Positions 30,634 through 39,654 of a stretch of 64,000 bases of DNA are shown piece by piece. Source of the DNA: Diaphorobacter sp. HDW4B (GTDB lineage Bacteria > Pseudomonadota > Gammaproteobacteria > Burkholderiales > Burkholderiaceae_C). A program made the position numbers and the translations under genes. The stretch spans positions 434,001 to 498,000 of the forward strand of contig NZ_CP049905.1 in the NCBI RefSeq assembly GCF_011305535.1. The letters run 5' to 3'. How positions within the stretch are numbered: the stretch's first letter is position 1; every line of letters starts with the position of its first letter. The notes below the pieces were generated by a model, which did no database searches, was not told the DNA's origin, and saw only the letters and a list, made by a program, of their open reading frames with translations.

Positions 30634-31647
30634 ATGAGCGCACTTGCAGGAACCATGGCAACCGCTGCTGAATCCGCGTCGGCCAATGAATACGAGGATC
30701 TGCTGGCCCAGTGGGGCGACCTGCAGGCGACTTTGGCCTTTCTGTTGCGCCGCCCGGAGCAGGCCACCGACTTTCCGACCAAGATGCGGCAATGCGATCA
30801 GTGGCTGCAGGAAATGGTCGCGCACGACGTGGACTCCACGCTGTACCTGATTTTCCAACTCGCCTCCACCCACAGCACCAGCTACAGCGCATCGCACGCG
30901 CTGGTGTGCGCAACGCTCTGCCACATCCTCGCACAGGAACTCGGCCTTCCGCGCCATGAACGCGACAGCCTCGTGCGCGCCGCCTTCACCATGAACATCG
31001 GCATGACCGTGCTGCAGGACGAACTGGCCGAACGCGCCGACCCGATCACCGCACAGCAGCAGGAAGCCATCAACCGCCACGCCGAAAAAGGCATGGCGCT
31101 GCTCGAACATGTGGGCGTGGCCGACGATCTGTGGCTCGATTCGGTCGCATACCACCACGCACCCCAACGCGATCGTGCCCGCGAGCCGCTCAAGAACCTG
31201 CAGCCCGAAGAACGTCTCACGCACATTCTGGCCTCGGTGGATCGCTATGCCGCCTTCATCAGCCCGCGCAAATCGCGCCCCGGCCGCAGCGCCACGGAGT
31301 CGATGCGCGCCCTGCTCGGCAAGAATGTCTCGCAAAGCGACGAGGTCGGCTTCATTCTGGTCCGCACCGTGGGCCTGTGCCCGCCCGGCACGTTTGTGAA
31401 ACTGGACAACGGCGACACCGCCATCGTGCTGCGCCGCGGTGAATCCACGAGCTTTCCCATCGTCGCCAGCCTGATGGACTCGGACGGCGAGGCCTATCCC
31501 GAACCCGAACTGCACTACACCGTGCACGGCAAGCGCCGCGTGATCAACGCCCTGCCGAGCAGTGCCGTGAGCATGGGAACGAACCACTACACCATGGTGC
31601 GCATGGGTTTGATGGCTGCCGGAAAAAGATTGGGAACACCCCCCTGA
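30634..31647 (+). CDS. Degenerate HD-GYP-type protein
   Basis: A 337-residue cytosolic protein. Residues about 85–200 align by pattern with an HD-GYP phosphodiesterase domain: YSASHALVCATLCHILAQEL, then RAAFTMNIGM at the place where the catalytic HDIGK is expected, then HAEKGMALLEHVGV and SVAYHHAP. The metal-binding HD and GYP residues are largely missing, so c-di-GMP hydrolysis is unlikely. The C-terminal part (about 240–337) resembles the PilZ-free tail seen after some HD-GYP domains (VGLCPPGTFVKLDNGDTAIV). A binding or scaffolding role is inferred. Start could also be ATG 30655. Confidence 0.7.
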   Translation: MSALAGTMATAAESASANEYEDLLAQWGDLQATLAFLLRRPEQATDFPTKMRQCDQWLQEMVAHDVDSTLYLIFQLASTHSTSYSASHALVCATLCHILAQELGLPRHERDSLVRAAFTMNIGMTVLQDELAERADPITAQQQEAINRHAEKGMALLEHVGVADDLWLDSVAYHHAPQRDRAREPLKNLQPEERLTHILASVDRYAAFISPRKSRPGRSATESMRALLGKNVSQSDEVGFILVRTVGLCPPGTFVKLDNGDTAIVLRRGESTSFPIVASLMDSDGEAYPEPELHYTVHGKRRVINALPSSAVSMGTNHYTMVRMGLMAAGKRLGTPP

Positions 31648-31755
31648 AGCGCTTTGCGCCTTCCCCCCTCTCTCATGCCGCGCTTGGCGCGGCGGAGGGG
31701 GAACACCCCTTCGCTGCGGGGCGGCCCTTGCTGGGGGTTGCTGGCTAGAGCTGCG
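31637..31755. repeat. Comamonad-type intergenic hairpin repeat
   Basis: It overlaps the stop of the HD-GYP-like gene. It contains GCGC-TTT-GCGC, a perfect GCCGCGC-TTG-GCGCGGC hairpin (31677–31693) enclosed by CCCCCTC/GAGGGGG (31664–31670 and 31695–31701), and CCCC-TTCGCTG-CGGGG. I recall near-identical blocks in many Comamonadaceae intergenic regions; this could not be checked here. The rest of the gap to 31853 holds nothing recognised. Confidence 0.6.
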
Positions 31756-31853
31756 AACAGATCGAAGGCCGCGCACTTGGCTGAGGATCTGAATCCTCTT
31801 TGCTGCATGTGGGACCGCGCTTGAACCGGCTGCCCAGCGTGCTCCAAAGAAAC

Positions 31854-32489
31854 TCAGCCCTTCTTCTTCGAGCCGATTTTCGATTCCTTGCCAGCCAGCA
31901 AGCGACCGATGTTTTCCTTGTGGCGATAGATCAGCAGGCCGGACATGATGGCGATGGCGACACCGATGCGCGCGTCCATGGTCCACGCCACGCCGCCGCC
32001 CAGCACATAGAAGAACGGCGCAAACACGGCTGCGGCCAGCGAGGCCAGCGACGAGTAGCGGAAGAACACGGCGATGATCAACCAGGTCGCCAGCGTCGCC
32101 AGACCCAGCCAGCCGCTGATGCCGATGAGCACGCCCGCAGCCGTCGCCACGCCCTTGCCGCCCTTGAACTTGAAGAACACCGGCCAGAGATGGCCCAGGA
32201 AAGCTGCCAGACCGACCGCGGCAATCGTGCCCTCTTCCAGCCCGTAGGGCTGACCGAACCAGCGCACCAGCACCACGGGCAACCAACCCTTCACCGCATC
32301 GAGCAGCAAGGTCAGGACGGCGGCGGGTTTGCTGCCCGAGCGCAGCACATTGGTCGCGCCGGGGTTGCCGCTGCCGTAGGTGCGGGGATCATTGAGCCCC
32401 ATCACGCGGCTGACGATGACCGCAAACGACAGCGAGCCGATGAGATAGGCCGCGATGGTGACGACGATGGAAAGGACGATGGGGCTCAC
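31854..32489 (-). CDS. plsY: Acyl-phosphate glycerol-3-phosphate acyltransferase
   Basis: A 211-residue inner-membrane enzyme making lysophosphatidate from acyl-phosphate and glycerol-3-phosphate. Three family motifs are intact: [32 protein letters not shown] and [13 protein letters not shown]. Five to six membrane segments. The C-terminus is Lys-rich ([11 protein letters not shown]). It is read toward the intergenic repeat. Confidence 0.95.
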   Translation of the reverse strand: MSPIVLSIVVTIAAYLIGSLSFAVIVSRVMGLNDPRTYGSGNPGATNVLRSGSKPAAVLTLLLDAVKGWLPVVLVRWFGQPYGLEEGTIAAVGLAAFLGHLWPVFFKFKGGKGVATAAGVLIGISGWLGLATLATWLIIAVFFRYSSLASLAAAVFAPFFYVLGGGVAWTMDARIGVAIAIMSGLLIYRHKENIGRLLAGKESKIGSKKKG

Positions 32490-32547
32490 GGGATCCGATC
32501 AGCTGAAGGAATGAATGAAGTTGGAATGAGGTTTTTGTTTCAGGCCG

Positions 32548-33048
32548 CTATTCTGCCAGCGCGCACTGCACCGGCTTGGCTTCGAGCAGATCGACGCACA
32601 CCTGCGGATTCAACTGCACCAGAAATCCGCGCCTGCCGCCATTGATGGCGATGCGCGGCAGGTCCAGAATCGTCTGCTCGATGTAGACCGGCATGCGCTT
32701 CTTCGTGCCGAATGGCGAGGTGCCGCCGACCAGATAGCCGCTGTGCCGATTGGCCACTTCCGGCTTGCAGGGCTCGACGCTTTTCGCGCCGATCTGCCGC
32801 GCCAGATTCTTGGTGGACACCTTGCAGTCGCCATGCATCAGCACGATCAGCGGCTTGGCATCCTGGTCCTGCATCACCAGTGTCTTGACGACCTGATGCT
32901 CATCCAAGCCCAGACATTGGGCGCTGTGCTCGGTGCCGCCATGCTCGACGTATTCATACGGATGCTCGGTGAATTCCACCTTGTTCGTGCGCAGCAGTTG
33001 CGTGGCCGGTGTCTCGCTGACATGCGCGGCCTTGTCTTTCTTGCTCAT
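32548..33048 (-). CDS. ybaK: Cys-tRNA(Pro)/Cys-tRNA(Cys) deacylase YbaK-like
   Basis: 166 residues with the YbaK/EbsC editing fold: TPATQLLRTNKVEFTEHPYE, VVKTLVMQDQDAKPLIVLMHGDCKVSTKNLAR (with the conserved Lys) and GYLVGGTSPFGTKKRMPVYI. The enzyme clears Cys mischarged on tRNA-Pro by ProRS. A 58-base gap separates it from plsY, so co-transcription is likely. Confidence 0.93.
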   Translation of the reverse strand: MSKKDKAAHVSETPATQLLRTNKVEFTEHPYEYVEHGGTEHSAQCLGLDEHQVVKTLVMQDQDAKPLIVLMHGDCKVSTKNLARQIGAKSVEPCKPEVANRHSGYLVGGTSPFGTKKRMPVYIEQTILDLPRIAINGGRRGFLVQLNPQVCVDLLEAKPVQCALAE

Positions 33049-33077
33049 GTGAATCTGTGGTCAGTGCTCGCCAAAAA

Positions 33078-34139
33078 TCATTGCGCGGGGTCGCGGTGCT
33101 GCTTGCGGATCGCGTCGATCTCTTTCAGCACTTCGGGCGAAAGTTGCGTGCCCCAGATGTCGATGTCCTCATCGAGCTGCGCCACCGTCGTCACGCCCAG
33201 AATCGTGCTTGCGACCTGCCATTTGGTGTAGCAGAACGCCAGCGCCATCTGCGTCGGCGTCAGGCCGTTGTCGCGTGCGAGCTGGTTGTAGAGCTTGCCG
33301 GTTTCCCACGATTCCTTGCGTCCCCAGCGCTGCTTGCGCATCGACTCGAACATCGTGAGCCGCGCCTCGGCAGGCGCATCCGGCCCGGTCGTTCCGCTCT
33401 GGTCGTACTTGCCGCTGAGCAGCCCGTAGCCGAGCGGCGAATAGGCCAGCAGCGACACGCCAAGGCGATGGCAGCTCTCGTCCATCGCGTTTTCCCAGGT
33501 GCGGTTGAGCAGCGAATACGGGTTCTGCACCGACACCACGCGCGGCAGTCCCAACTGCTCGGCAAACTTCACGAATTCATGCACGCCGTAGGGCGTTTCG
33601 TTCGACAGGCCGATGTAGCGCACCTTGCCTGCCTTCACCAATTGGGCCAGCGCCAGCAGTTGCTCCAGGATCGGCGTCGTGGTCGTTTCCTTCCTGGGCT
33701 CGTAGTACGTCAGGCCAAACGCAGGCACGTGGCGCTCGGGCCAGTGGATCTGGTAGAGGTCGATCACATCGGTCTTCAGACGCTTGAGACTGCCTTCGCA
33801 CGACGCGATGATGTCGGCAGCCGTCATGCCCGTGCCCTCACGAATCCACGGCGTGGCGCGCGTGGGGCCCGCCACCTTGCTGGCCAGCACCACGCGATTG
33901 CGCACGCCGGGGTGGGACTCGAACCAGTTGCCAATGATGGTCTCGGTCGCGCCAGCGGTCTCCTTGCGGGTCGGCACGGCATACATCTCGGCCGTGTCGA
34001 CGAAGTTCACTCCGCGTTCGAGCGAGCGGTCGAGGATGGCATGAGAAGTCTGCTGCGAGACCTGCTCGCCAAACGTCATCGTGCCCAGACAAATGGGGGT
34101 GACCTTCAAATCGCTTTGACCAAGGGAAATCAGATTCAT
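33078..34139 (-). CDS. tas: Aldo/keto reductase, Tas-like
   Basis: A 353-residue NADP-dependent oxidoreductase with the (beta/alpha)8 fold. It follows E. coli Tas closely: LGTMTFGEQVSQQTSHAILD, FVDTAEMYAVPTRKETAGAT, ASKVAGPTRATPWIREG, LYQIHWPER, IGLSNETPYGVHEFV and VQNPYSLLNRTWE. Catalytic Tyr, Lys and His lie in these segments. The start at 34139 aligns with Tas; an upstream start at 34163 is less likely. Substrate unknown. Confidence 0.9.
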   Translation of the reverse strand: MNLISLGQSDLKVTPICLGTMTFGEQVSQQTSHAILDRSLERGVNFVDTAEMYAVPTRKETAGATETIIGNWFESHPGVRNRVVLASKVAGPTRATPWIREGTGMTAADIIASCEGSLKRLKTDVIDLYQIHWPERHVPAFGLTYYEPRKETTTTPILEQLLALAQLVKAGKVRYIGLSNETPYGVHEFVKFAEQLGLPRVVSVQNPYSLLNRTWENAMDESCHRLGVSLLAYSPLGYGLLSGKYDQSGTTGPDAPAEARLTMFESMRKQRWGRKESWETGKLYNQLARDNGLTPTQMALAFCYTKWQVASTILGVTTVAQLDEDIDIWGTQLSPEVLKEIDAIRKQHRDPAQ

Positions 34140-34297
34140 GGGGTTCCAATCGGTGGCAGGCAAGCAGAACCCGCCTCCGGATTTCCGCTCCCTGAAAATT
34201 CAGAGGAAATCATAGACAACATCGGCGCATCGCGTTGCACCGTGCGCTGAGTCCGACGAAACCTTGGTGACACATCGAGCTCGGCCGACTGTCGATA

Positions 34298-35236
34298 ATG
34301 CGCGGCATGTACACCGAAAAACGCCCTGCCCGCCAGCTCTCGATTCCCGTGCGCACGCTGCGCTACCACGTTCGCGTGTGGGGTGATCCCGATGCGCAGG
34401 CGGCGACTGCGCTGCCGCCGCTCGTGATGGTGCATGGCTGGATGGACGTGGGCGCGTCCTACCAGTTCGTCGTCGATGCGTTCAGCGACGCGTTCGCGCA
34501 GGGCCGGCTGATCATCGCCCCCGACTGGCGCGGCTTCGGGCACAGCATGCCGGAGCACACCTGCGACCACTATGTCTTTGCCGACTATCTGGCCGATCTG
34601 GACCGGCTGCTCGACCATTTCTCGCCGAATGCGCCTGTGGATCTGGTCGGTCACAGCATGGGCGGCAATGTGAGCATGATGTACGCTGGCGCGCGTCCCG
34701 AGCGGATTCGGCGGCTCGTCAATCTCGAAGGATTCGGCATGGCCGCCACCCGCCCCGCGCAAGCGCCCGAACGTTATGCACGCTGGCTGAACGAGCTGCG
34801 CGAATACGAACAGGGCGGCATGGACCTCAAGCCCTACGACAGCGTGGATGGCGTCGCGCTGCGCCTCATGAAGACCAACCCGCGCATTTCCGCCGACAAG
34901 GCGCAGTGGCTGGCGCAGCACTGGGCAGCCCCCGATGCGCAGGGCCGCTGGCACATTCTCGGATCGTCCGCGCACAAGATCATCACGCCGATGCTGTTTC
35001 GTGCCGATGAAATGCTGGCGCTCTACGAAGCCATAAAGGCCCCGGTGCTGTCGGTGGAGGCGGAAGAAAACCACATCGGCAAATGGTCGAACGGCACCTA
35101 TTCGCTGGCCGACTTCCACCAGCGCCTCGCCCATGTACCGAATGCACGTTCGGCGCAGGTGATGGACGCGGCCCACATGCTGCACCACGACCAGCCCGAG
35201 GCCGTGGCCCGGCTCATCGAAGCATTCCTCGCCTGA
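34298..35236 (+). CDS. Alpha/beta hydrolase
   Basis: A 312-residue hydrolase. The oxyanion region PPLVMVHGWMDVGASYQFVVD, the nucleophile elbow VDLVGHSMGGNVSMMYAG (Ser near 126) and the C-terminal catalytic His in DAAHMLHHDQPEAVARLI are clear. DWRGFGHSMPEH is a typical second strand loop. The start at ATG 34298 (MRGMYTEKRP) or 34307 cannot be decided. Divergent from tas. Substrate unknown; an ester or epoxide are both possible. Confidence 0.88.
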   Translation: MRGMYTEKRPARQLSIPVRTLRYHVRVWGDPDAQAATALPPLVMVHGWMDVGASYQFVVDAFSDAFAQGRLIIAPDWRGFGHSMPEHTCDHYVFADYLADLDRLLDHFSPNAPVDLVGHSMGGNVSMMYAGARPERIRRLVNLEGFGMAATRPAQAPERYARWLNELREYEQGGMDLKPYDSVDGVALRLMKTNPRISADKAQWLAQHWAAPDAQGRWHILGSSAHKIITPMLFRADEMLALYEAIKAPVLSVEAEENHIGKWSNGTYSLADFHQRLAHVPNARSAQVMDAAHMLHHDQPEAVARLIEAFLA

Positions 35237-35260
35237 CGACTTCCAGCGATCAGGCCGCTT

Positions 35261-37258
35261 TCAGACCACCGCCAGATCCGGCCTCGCCAGCGGCAGTGCG
35301 ATGGTCAGCACTGTCTCTCCAGCGCGTGAGGTGGCCACGAATTCCGCACCCATGCGCTGCGCCCGCGCCTCCATGCTGCGCAGGCCCACGCTCAGGCCCG
35401 CCAACCGCACGGCGGCCACGTCGAAGCCCACGCCGTCGTCCTGAATGCGCAGCACCAGCTTCGCGGGATCGGCCAGGCAGCACTCGACCAGCACATGGCG
35501 CGCACGGCTGTGCTTGATGATGTTGGACAGCGATTCCTCGACCACGCGCGTGAGCGCCAGGCATTGCACGGCCGTGGGCTTGGCCACCCACTGCGCAGGC
35601 ACGCGCCATTCAGAATCGATGCCCAGATCGTCCAGGATGTTGGTGAAGCGATAGCGCAGCGGCGCCATCCATTCGATGGGCGTGGCCGGCACCGTGACGC
35701 CAGCGCTGGAGCCATGGTCGATCACCTGCCGCAAGTCGTCGCGCAGCACCTTGAACAGCGACAGCACGCGGTCATTCGGAATCGGCTGCTGCGCCTGCTC
35801 GACCATGGCCATCGAGCGCACCAGACTCGCGCCGAGGCCATCGTGCAGATCGTGCGAAATCTCCACCCGCTCCTGCGCCTTGGCATTGCGAACGCGCTGC
35901 ACATGCTCGCGCTCCAGCGCCTGCGAGAGGTCGTGCCGCGCATTGTTGATCTTGATCGTCAGTTCATCGTTGAACCGGGCGATGCGCCGCATCTGCGAGC
36001 CGAGCTGCGTGCCCAGCAGCAGCGCCATGAACACCGTGGCGATGGGGCCGGAGACCGAGGACCAGGACTCCGCACCCTCCCACGCGCCAAAGATGACGAA
36101 GAGGTCGTGCACTGCCACGATGATGAAGATGAGCCAGCACGCAGCCAGCAGCAAGTGGCGCGGCTCACGGGTTTTCCACGCATGCCACTGGAACTGCAGG
36201 CAGTTCAGCATGAAGACCAGAACACCCGACAGGAACAGCACCTGCGTGAACTCGCGAATGTACGCGCGTGGGGCCAGCATGATGGTGACCACGGAGCACA
36301 ACACGCACAGCCACAGCGCTTGGGTCAACCGGGGCAAATGCTGTCCCCCGAAAATCCAGGTGAACTGACAGAAACAGCCCACGTACAGAAGGAACAGCGA
36401 CACGCTCGCCCTCGTCATCGAAATGTTGTCGTTGAACGGCCTCGCGTCGGTCGCCAGCACGGTATAGAGATAGACCACCCAGATCAACGACATCAGCGCA
36501 AACCAGCCGTAGGAACGGTCGGTGCGGTACATCAGGAACACCACCAGAAAGATGATCCCGACCGCCCCGGACATCATGCCGGTGAGCAGATAGGCGGTGC
36601 GTTGCCGCCAGACGCTGTTCTCGTTGTGTTCGCGCACCTTCTGCAGGCTTCCCAGATACAGCGCGCCAATGCCTGCCTGATCCTGGGCCAGCCCGGTCAC
36701 ACGAATCCAGATGGTGTTCACGCCCTCATGCAACGACGACCTCGGCAGTTGCCACCAGCGCGGCATGTTCCAGCTTGCCGACAGCGGAGGAACCAGCGAC
36801 GAGTCCGTCCAGATCAGATCCCCGTTGCTGTAGACCGCCCCGGCCATGCTCAACGCATCCAACCCCAGGGCCACCGGGCTGAGAACCCCTTGCGCGTTCT
36901 TGCACTCGCTGCGCCATTCGATCCGATACCACGCGGTCAGGGTGACATCCACGTTTTTCTTGGGCCACACGTGCGGAATCTTCACCTGTTGCCAGCCCAG
37001 CACGGGGGGATACGGATAGGCCTGCGCCAGCCTGCCGTCCAGCGATTTCTGCGGCTCGGGGTCGAACGCCATCTGCGTCGTCAGGATGTAGGGCTCGCAG
37101 GTCTTGGTTTGGGCTTCGGATTTGGAATCGAAATGCGACTCCGCGAGCGCCCTGCCCGGAGCCGCCCACGCCCACATCGCCAAGAGCAAAAACACCAGCA
37201 CGCACCACCAGCGACCGGCACCGCGATCACGCACTCCATGAACCGCCCCCAGACTCAC
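35261..37258 (-). CDS. 7TMR-DISM-type sensor histidine kinase (NarL-system kinase)
   Basis: 665 residues from GTG 37258, which overlaps the response-regulator stop (GTGA) and is preceded by GAGAGG eight bases away; the frame extends further upstream without support. Order: a signal/anchor helix (CVLVFLLLAMWAWAAPG), an extracytoplasmic jelly-roll-like sensor (ALGLDALSMAGAVYSNGDLI), seven membrane helices, a HisKA_3 dimerisation helix with phosphoacceptor His in VEISHDLHDGLGASLVRSM, and a HATPase domain (RVVEESLSNIIKHS, LRIQDDGVGFD, GLRSMEARAQRMGAEF). It should phosphorylate the NarL-type regulator encoded just upstream. The signal is unknown; DISM sensors may bind carbohydrate-like ligands. 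Confidence 0.9.
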   Translation of the reverse strand: MSLGAVHGVRDRGAGRWWCVLVFLLLAMWAWAAPGRALAESHFDSKSEAQTKTCEPYILTTQMAFDPEPQKSLDGRLAQAYPYPPVLGWQQVKIPHVWPKKNVDVTLTAWYRIEWRSECKNAQGVLSPVALGLDALSMAGAVYSNGDLIWTDSSLVPPLSASWNMPRWWQLPRSSLHEGVNTIWIRVTGLAQDQAGIGALYLGSLQKVREHNENSVWRQRTAYLLTGMMSGAVGIIFLVVFLMYRTDRSYGWFALMSLIWVVYLYTVLATDARPFNDNISMTRASVSLFLLYVGCFCQFTWIFGGQHLPRLTQALWLCVLCSVVTIMLAPRAYIREFTQVLFLSGVLVFMLNCLQFQWHAWKTREPRHLLLAACWLIFIIVAVHDLFVIFGAWEGAESWSSVSGPIATVFMALLLGTQLGSQMRRIARFNDELTIKINNARHDLSQALEREHVQRVRNAKAQERVEISHDLHDGLGASLVRSMAMVEQAQQPIPNDRVLSLFKVLRDDLRQVIDHGSSAGVTVPATPIEWMAPLRYRFTNILDDLGIDSEWRVPAQWVAKPTAVQCLALTRVVEESLSNIIKHSRARHVLVECCLADPAKLVLRIQDDGVGFDVAAVRLAGLSVGLRSMEARAQRMGAEFVATSRAGETVLTIALPLARPDLAVV

Positions 37259-37959
37259 CCGAGCAACCCTCTCACCTTGGCCTGTTGCACCGCCGACACG
37301 CGCGATGACACGGCCAGCTTGCGGTAGATGCGTTTGATGTGCGTATCCACCGTGAAGCGCGACAGCATCACCTGTTCCGCGATCTCGCGATTGGTCAGCC
37401 CGCTCGCCACATGGCGCAGGATGTCGCACTCGCGCTCGGTCAGTTCCGTGTCGCTGTTCGGCACGGGGTTGGCAGCCTTCGGGGCCACCGGCAGCAGCTC
37501 CAGAATGCGCCGCGCAATGAATGGGTCGATAGGCGCCCCGCCGCGCAGCACGCTGCGAATCGACAGTGACACCTCCAGGTCATCGCGCTCCTTGAGCACA
37601 TAGCCCGTGGCACCGGCACGCAGCGCGCCCAGAATCGCCTCTTCGGAACTCCAGGCCGACACGACCAGAATCCCGAGCCCCGGATCGTCCGCACGCAACT
37701 CCAGAATCAGCGAGCGGCCATTGCCGTCCGGCAGCTCCAGATCGACCAGCGCCAGAGCCACCGGCTGGTGACTCAGATACGCCCGCGCCGCCGCCAGCGA
37801 ATCGACGATCACCAGATTGCTCTCGGTGTACCCCAGCTGACACAGCACATTCTTCAGTCGACGCTGCAGCAGCGGCTCGTCCTCCACGACCAGCACGGGG
37901 ACGGGCAAGGTGATTTCACTGGAAGGGATCGAGGGGGCTTGGGGAGGGGACGACACCAT
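37255..37959 (-). CDS. NarL/FixJ-family response regulator
   Basis: 234 residues. The receiver domain is at about 20–140 (VLVVEDEPLLQRRL, phosphoacceptor Asp in LALVDLELPDGNG, SAWSSEEA and K in YVLKERDD). A Ser/Pro-rich N-terminal extension precedes it. The LuxR-type HTH is at about 165–228 (LTERECDILRHVASGLTNREIAEQVMLSRFTVDTHIKRIYRKL). It is the first gene of the regulator–kinase pair and overlaps the kinase start by four bases. Target genes are unknown. Confidence 0.93.
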   Translation of the reverse strand: MVSSPPQAPSIPSSEITLPVPVLVVEDEPLLQRRLKNVLCQLGYTESNLVIVDSLAAARAYLSHQPVALALVDLELPDGNGRSLILELRADDPGLGILVVSAWSSEEAILGALRAGATGYVLKERDDLEVSLSIRSVLRGGAPIDPFIARRILELLPVAPKAANPVPNSDTELTERECDILRHVASGLTNREIAEQVMLSRFTVDTHIKRIYRKLAVSSRVSAVQQAKVRGLLG

Positions 37960-38483
37960 GGGTTTTGATTTGATTTTTTGTGAGTTGGGAAGAAGGTGAT
38001 ATTAGTCTCTCGACGCAGATCCGCGGATGAGCCCAAGGCCCCGGCCATCGGGCAACGACCGATCCATCAACGTCAGCGCGAATGTCTCCCGCCCGATCAG
38101 TTCGACCAGGAGAACCGGGGCCATTTGAATGGTTGCAAGGGTATCGACCAAGGGCTTCTCTAACTTCAAGATACAAAATGTGACGAAAGGCAAAAATCAC
38201 ATTCGATGCTAGAGGTCATTTCGCTGGCCGTATATCCCCTAAACAGGTGAATTTGAGGTCCAAACCACCTAGTATTAACCCTAGTTCTCCATCCCAAGCA
38301 AAGGGGTTGGCAATCAAATGAAGAACATCGATTGGAACGGACTTTCGAAACCCGTGAGTGCCCTCACCTGTCAACCAAAGGCCAGGCAAAACCCGTCGCT
38401 ACCTGTGCCCCGGGAGTGGCTTCCGCCATCCATGAGAAAATAACGGGTTGCTTACATAAAACAGAACTCAAGGAATCACGAAA
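37960..38483. other. Intergenic region between the response regulator and prfB
   Basis: A 524-base region richer in A+T than its surroundings. It contains short open frames only. One, at 38318–38443 (+, 41 codons, MKNIDWNGLSKPV...), has a weak GGGG ribosome-binding-like stretch upstream. Another, at 38002–38193 on the minus strand, would need a TTG start. Neither has recognisable similarity. No terminator or tRNA seen. Confidence 0.5.
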
Positions 38484-39588
38484 ATGGACGCAGAACGCAT
38501 CAACCTGATTGGCACCACCCTCCAAGATCTGTCCACCCGGACAGAAGAGCTTCGGAGGTATCTTTGACTACGATGCAAAGTTTGAACGCCTGCGCACGGT
38601 AAACGCATCGCTCGAAGACCCCAACGTCTGGAACGATCCCAAGAAGGCTCAGGAACTGGGCAAGGAAAAGAAGTCGCTCGACTCCGTCGTGCTGACGCTG
38701 GAAAAGCTCACGGGTGAGCTGGCCGACAACACCGAGCTCTACGAGATGAGCAAGGAAGAAGGCGACGAAGCCGGCCTCGAAACCATCGAGGGCGAAGCTG
38801 CCAAGCTGCAGCCGCTGATCGAGGAGCTGGAATTCCGCCGCATGTTCAGCCAGGAAGCCGATCCGCTGAACTGCTTTGTCGACATCCAGGCTGGAGCCGG
38901 TGGCACCGAAGCGTGCGACTGGGCCAGCATGCTGCTGCGCCAGTACCTCAAGTACGCCGAACGCAAGGGCTTCAAGGCCACGGTCGAAGAAGAAACCGGC
39001 GGCGACGTGGCGGGCATCAAGAGCGCGACCATCAAGATCGAGGGCGAATACGCCTTCGGCCTGCTGCGCACCGAAACCGGCGTGCACCGCCTCGTGCGCA
39101 AGTCGCCGTTCGACTCGTCGGGTGGCCGTCACACCTCGTTCGCTTCGCTGTTCGTCTATCCGGAAATCGATGACTCCATCGAGATCAACATCAATCCGGC
39201 CGATGTGCGCACCGACACCTACCGTGCTTCCGGCGCGGGTGGTCAGCACATCAACAAGACCGATTCGGCCGTGCGTCTGACGCACATGCCCACCGGCATC
39301 GTCGTGCAATGTCAGGATGGCCGCAGCCAGCACAGCAACCGCGATGTGGCTTGGCAACGTCTGCGCTCGCGCCTGTACGACTACGAAATGCGCAAGCGCA
39401 TGGAAGAGCAGCAAAAGCTCGAGGACACCAAGACCGATGTGGGCTGGGGTCACCAGATCCGCTCCTACGTGCTGGACAACAGCCGCATCAAGGACCTGCG
39501 CACCAACGTCGAAGTCTCCGCCACGCAGAAGGTGCTGGACGGCGATCTGGACGTGTTCATCGAAGCCTCCCTCAAACAAGGCGTTTGA
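38484..39588 (+). CDS. prfB: Peptide chain release factor 2 (programmed +1 frameshift)
   Basis: RF2 terminates translation at UGA and UAA. The first 27 codons run from ATG 38484 to CTT 38562–38564 and are followed in frame by TGA (38565–38567). Reading resumes in the +1 frame at GAC 38566 and continues to 39588, giving 367 residues (E. coli 365). The recoding site is the classic CTT-TGA-C with an internal Shine-Dalgarno CGGAGG just upstream. The tripeptide SPF ([12 protein letters not shown]) reads the stop codon and GGQ lies in [21 protein letters not shown] precedes the start. lysS is not seen downstream. Confidence 0.97.
38555..38568 (+). promoter_or_regulatory. RF2 autoregulatory +1 frameshift site
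   Basis: An AGG-containing internal Shine-Dalgarno, spacer TAT, slippery CTT and in-frame TGA followed by C. Low RF2 lets ribosomes pause at UGA and slip forward, so the protein controls its own synthesis. Confidence 0.95.
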
Positions 39589-39595
39589 TACCCAG

Positions 39596-39620
39596 GGCCG
39601 CTCTTTGCAGCGGCCTTTAT
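39596..39620 (+). terminator. Weak hairpin terminator/attenuator between prfB and pepN
   Basis: GGCCGCT / AGCGGCC stem, loop CTTTGC, then TTTATT. The short U tract suggests partial termination, with read-through into pepN possible. Confidence 0.55.
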
Positions 39621-39654
39621 TCATCTCTGCTCACTTCAAGGAAAGATTCAAGCC

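Noticed and set aside
38002-38193. 63-codon minus-strand frame upstream of the response regulator
   Set aside because: Requires a TTG start, no ribosome binding site, no recognisable family.
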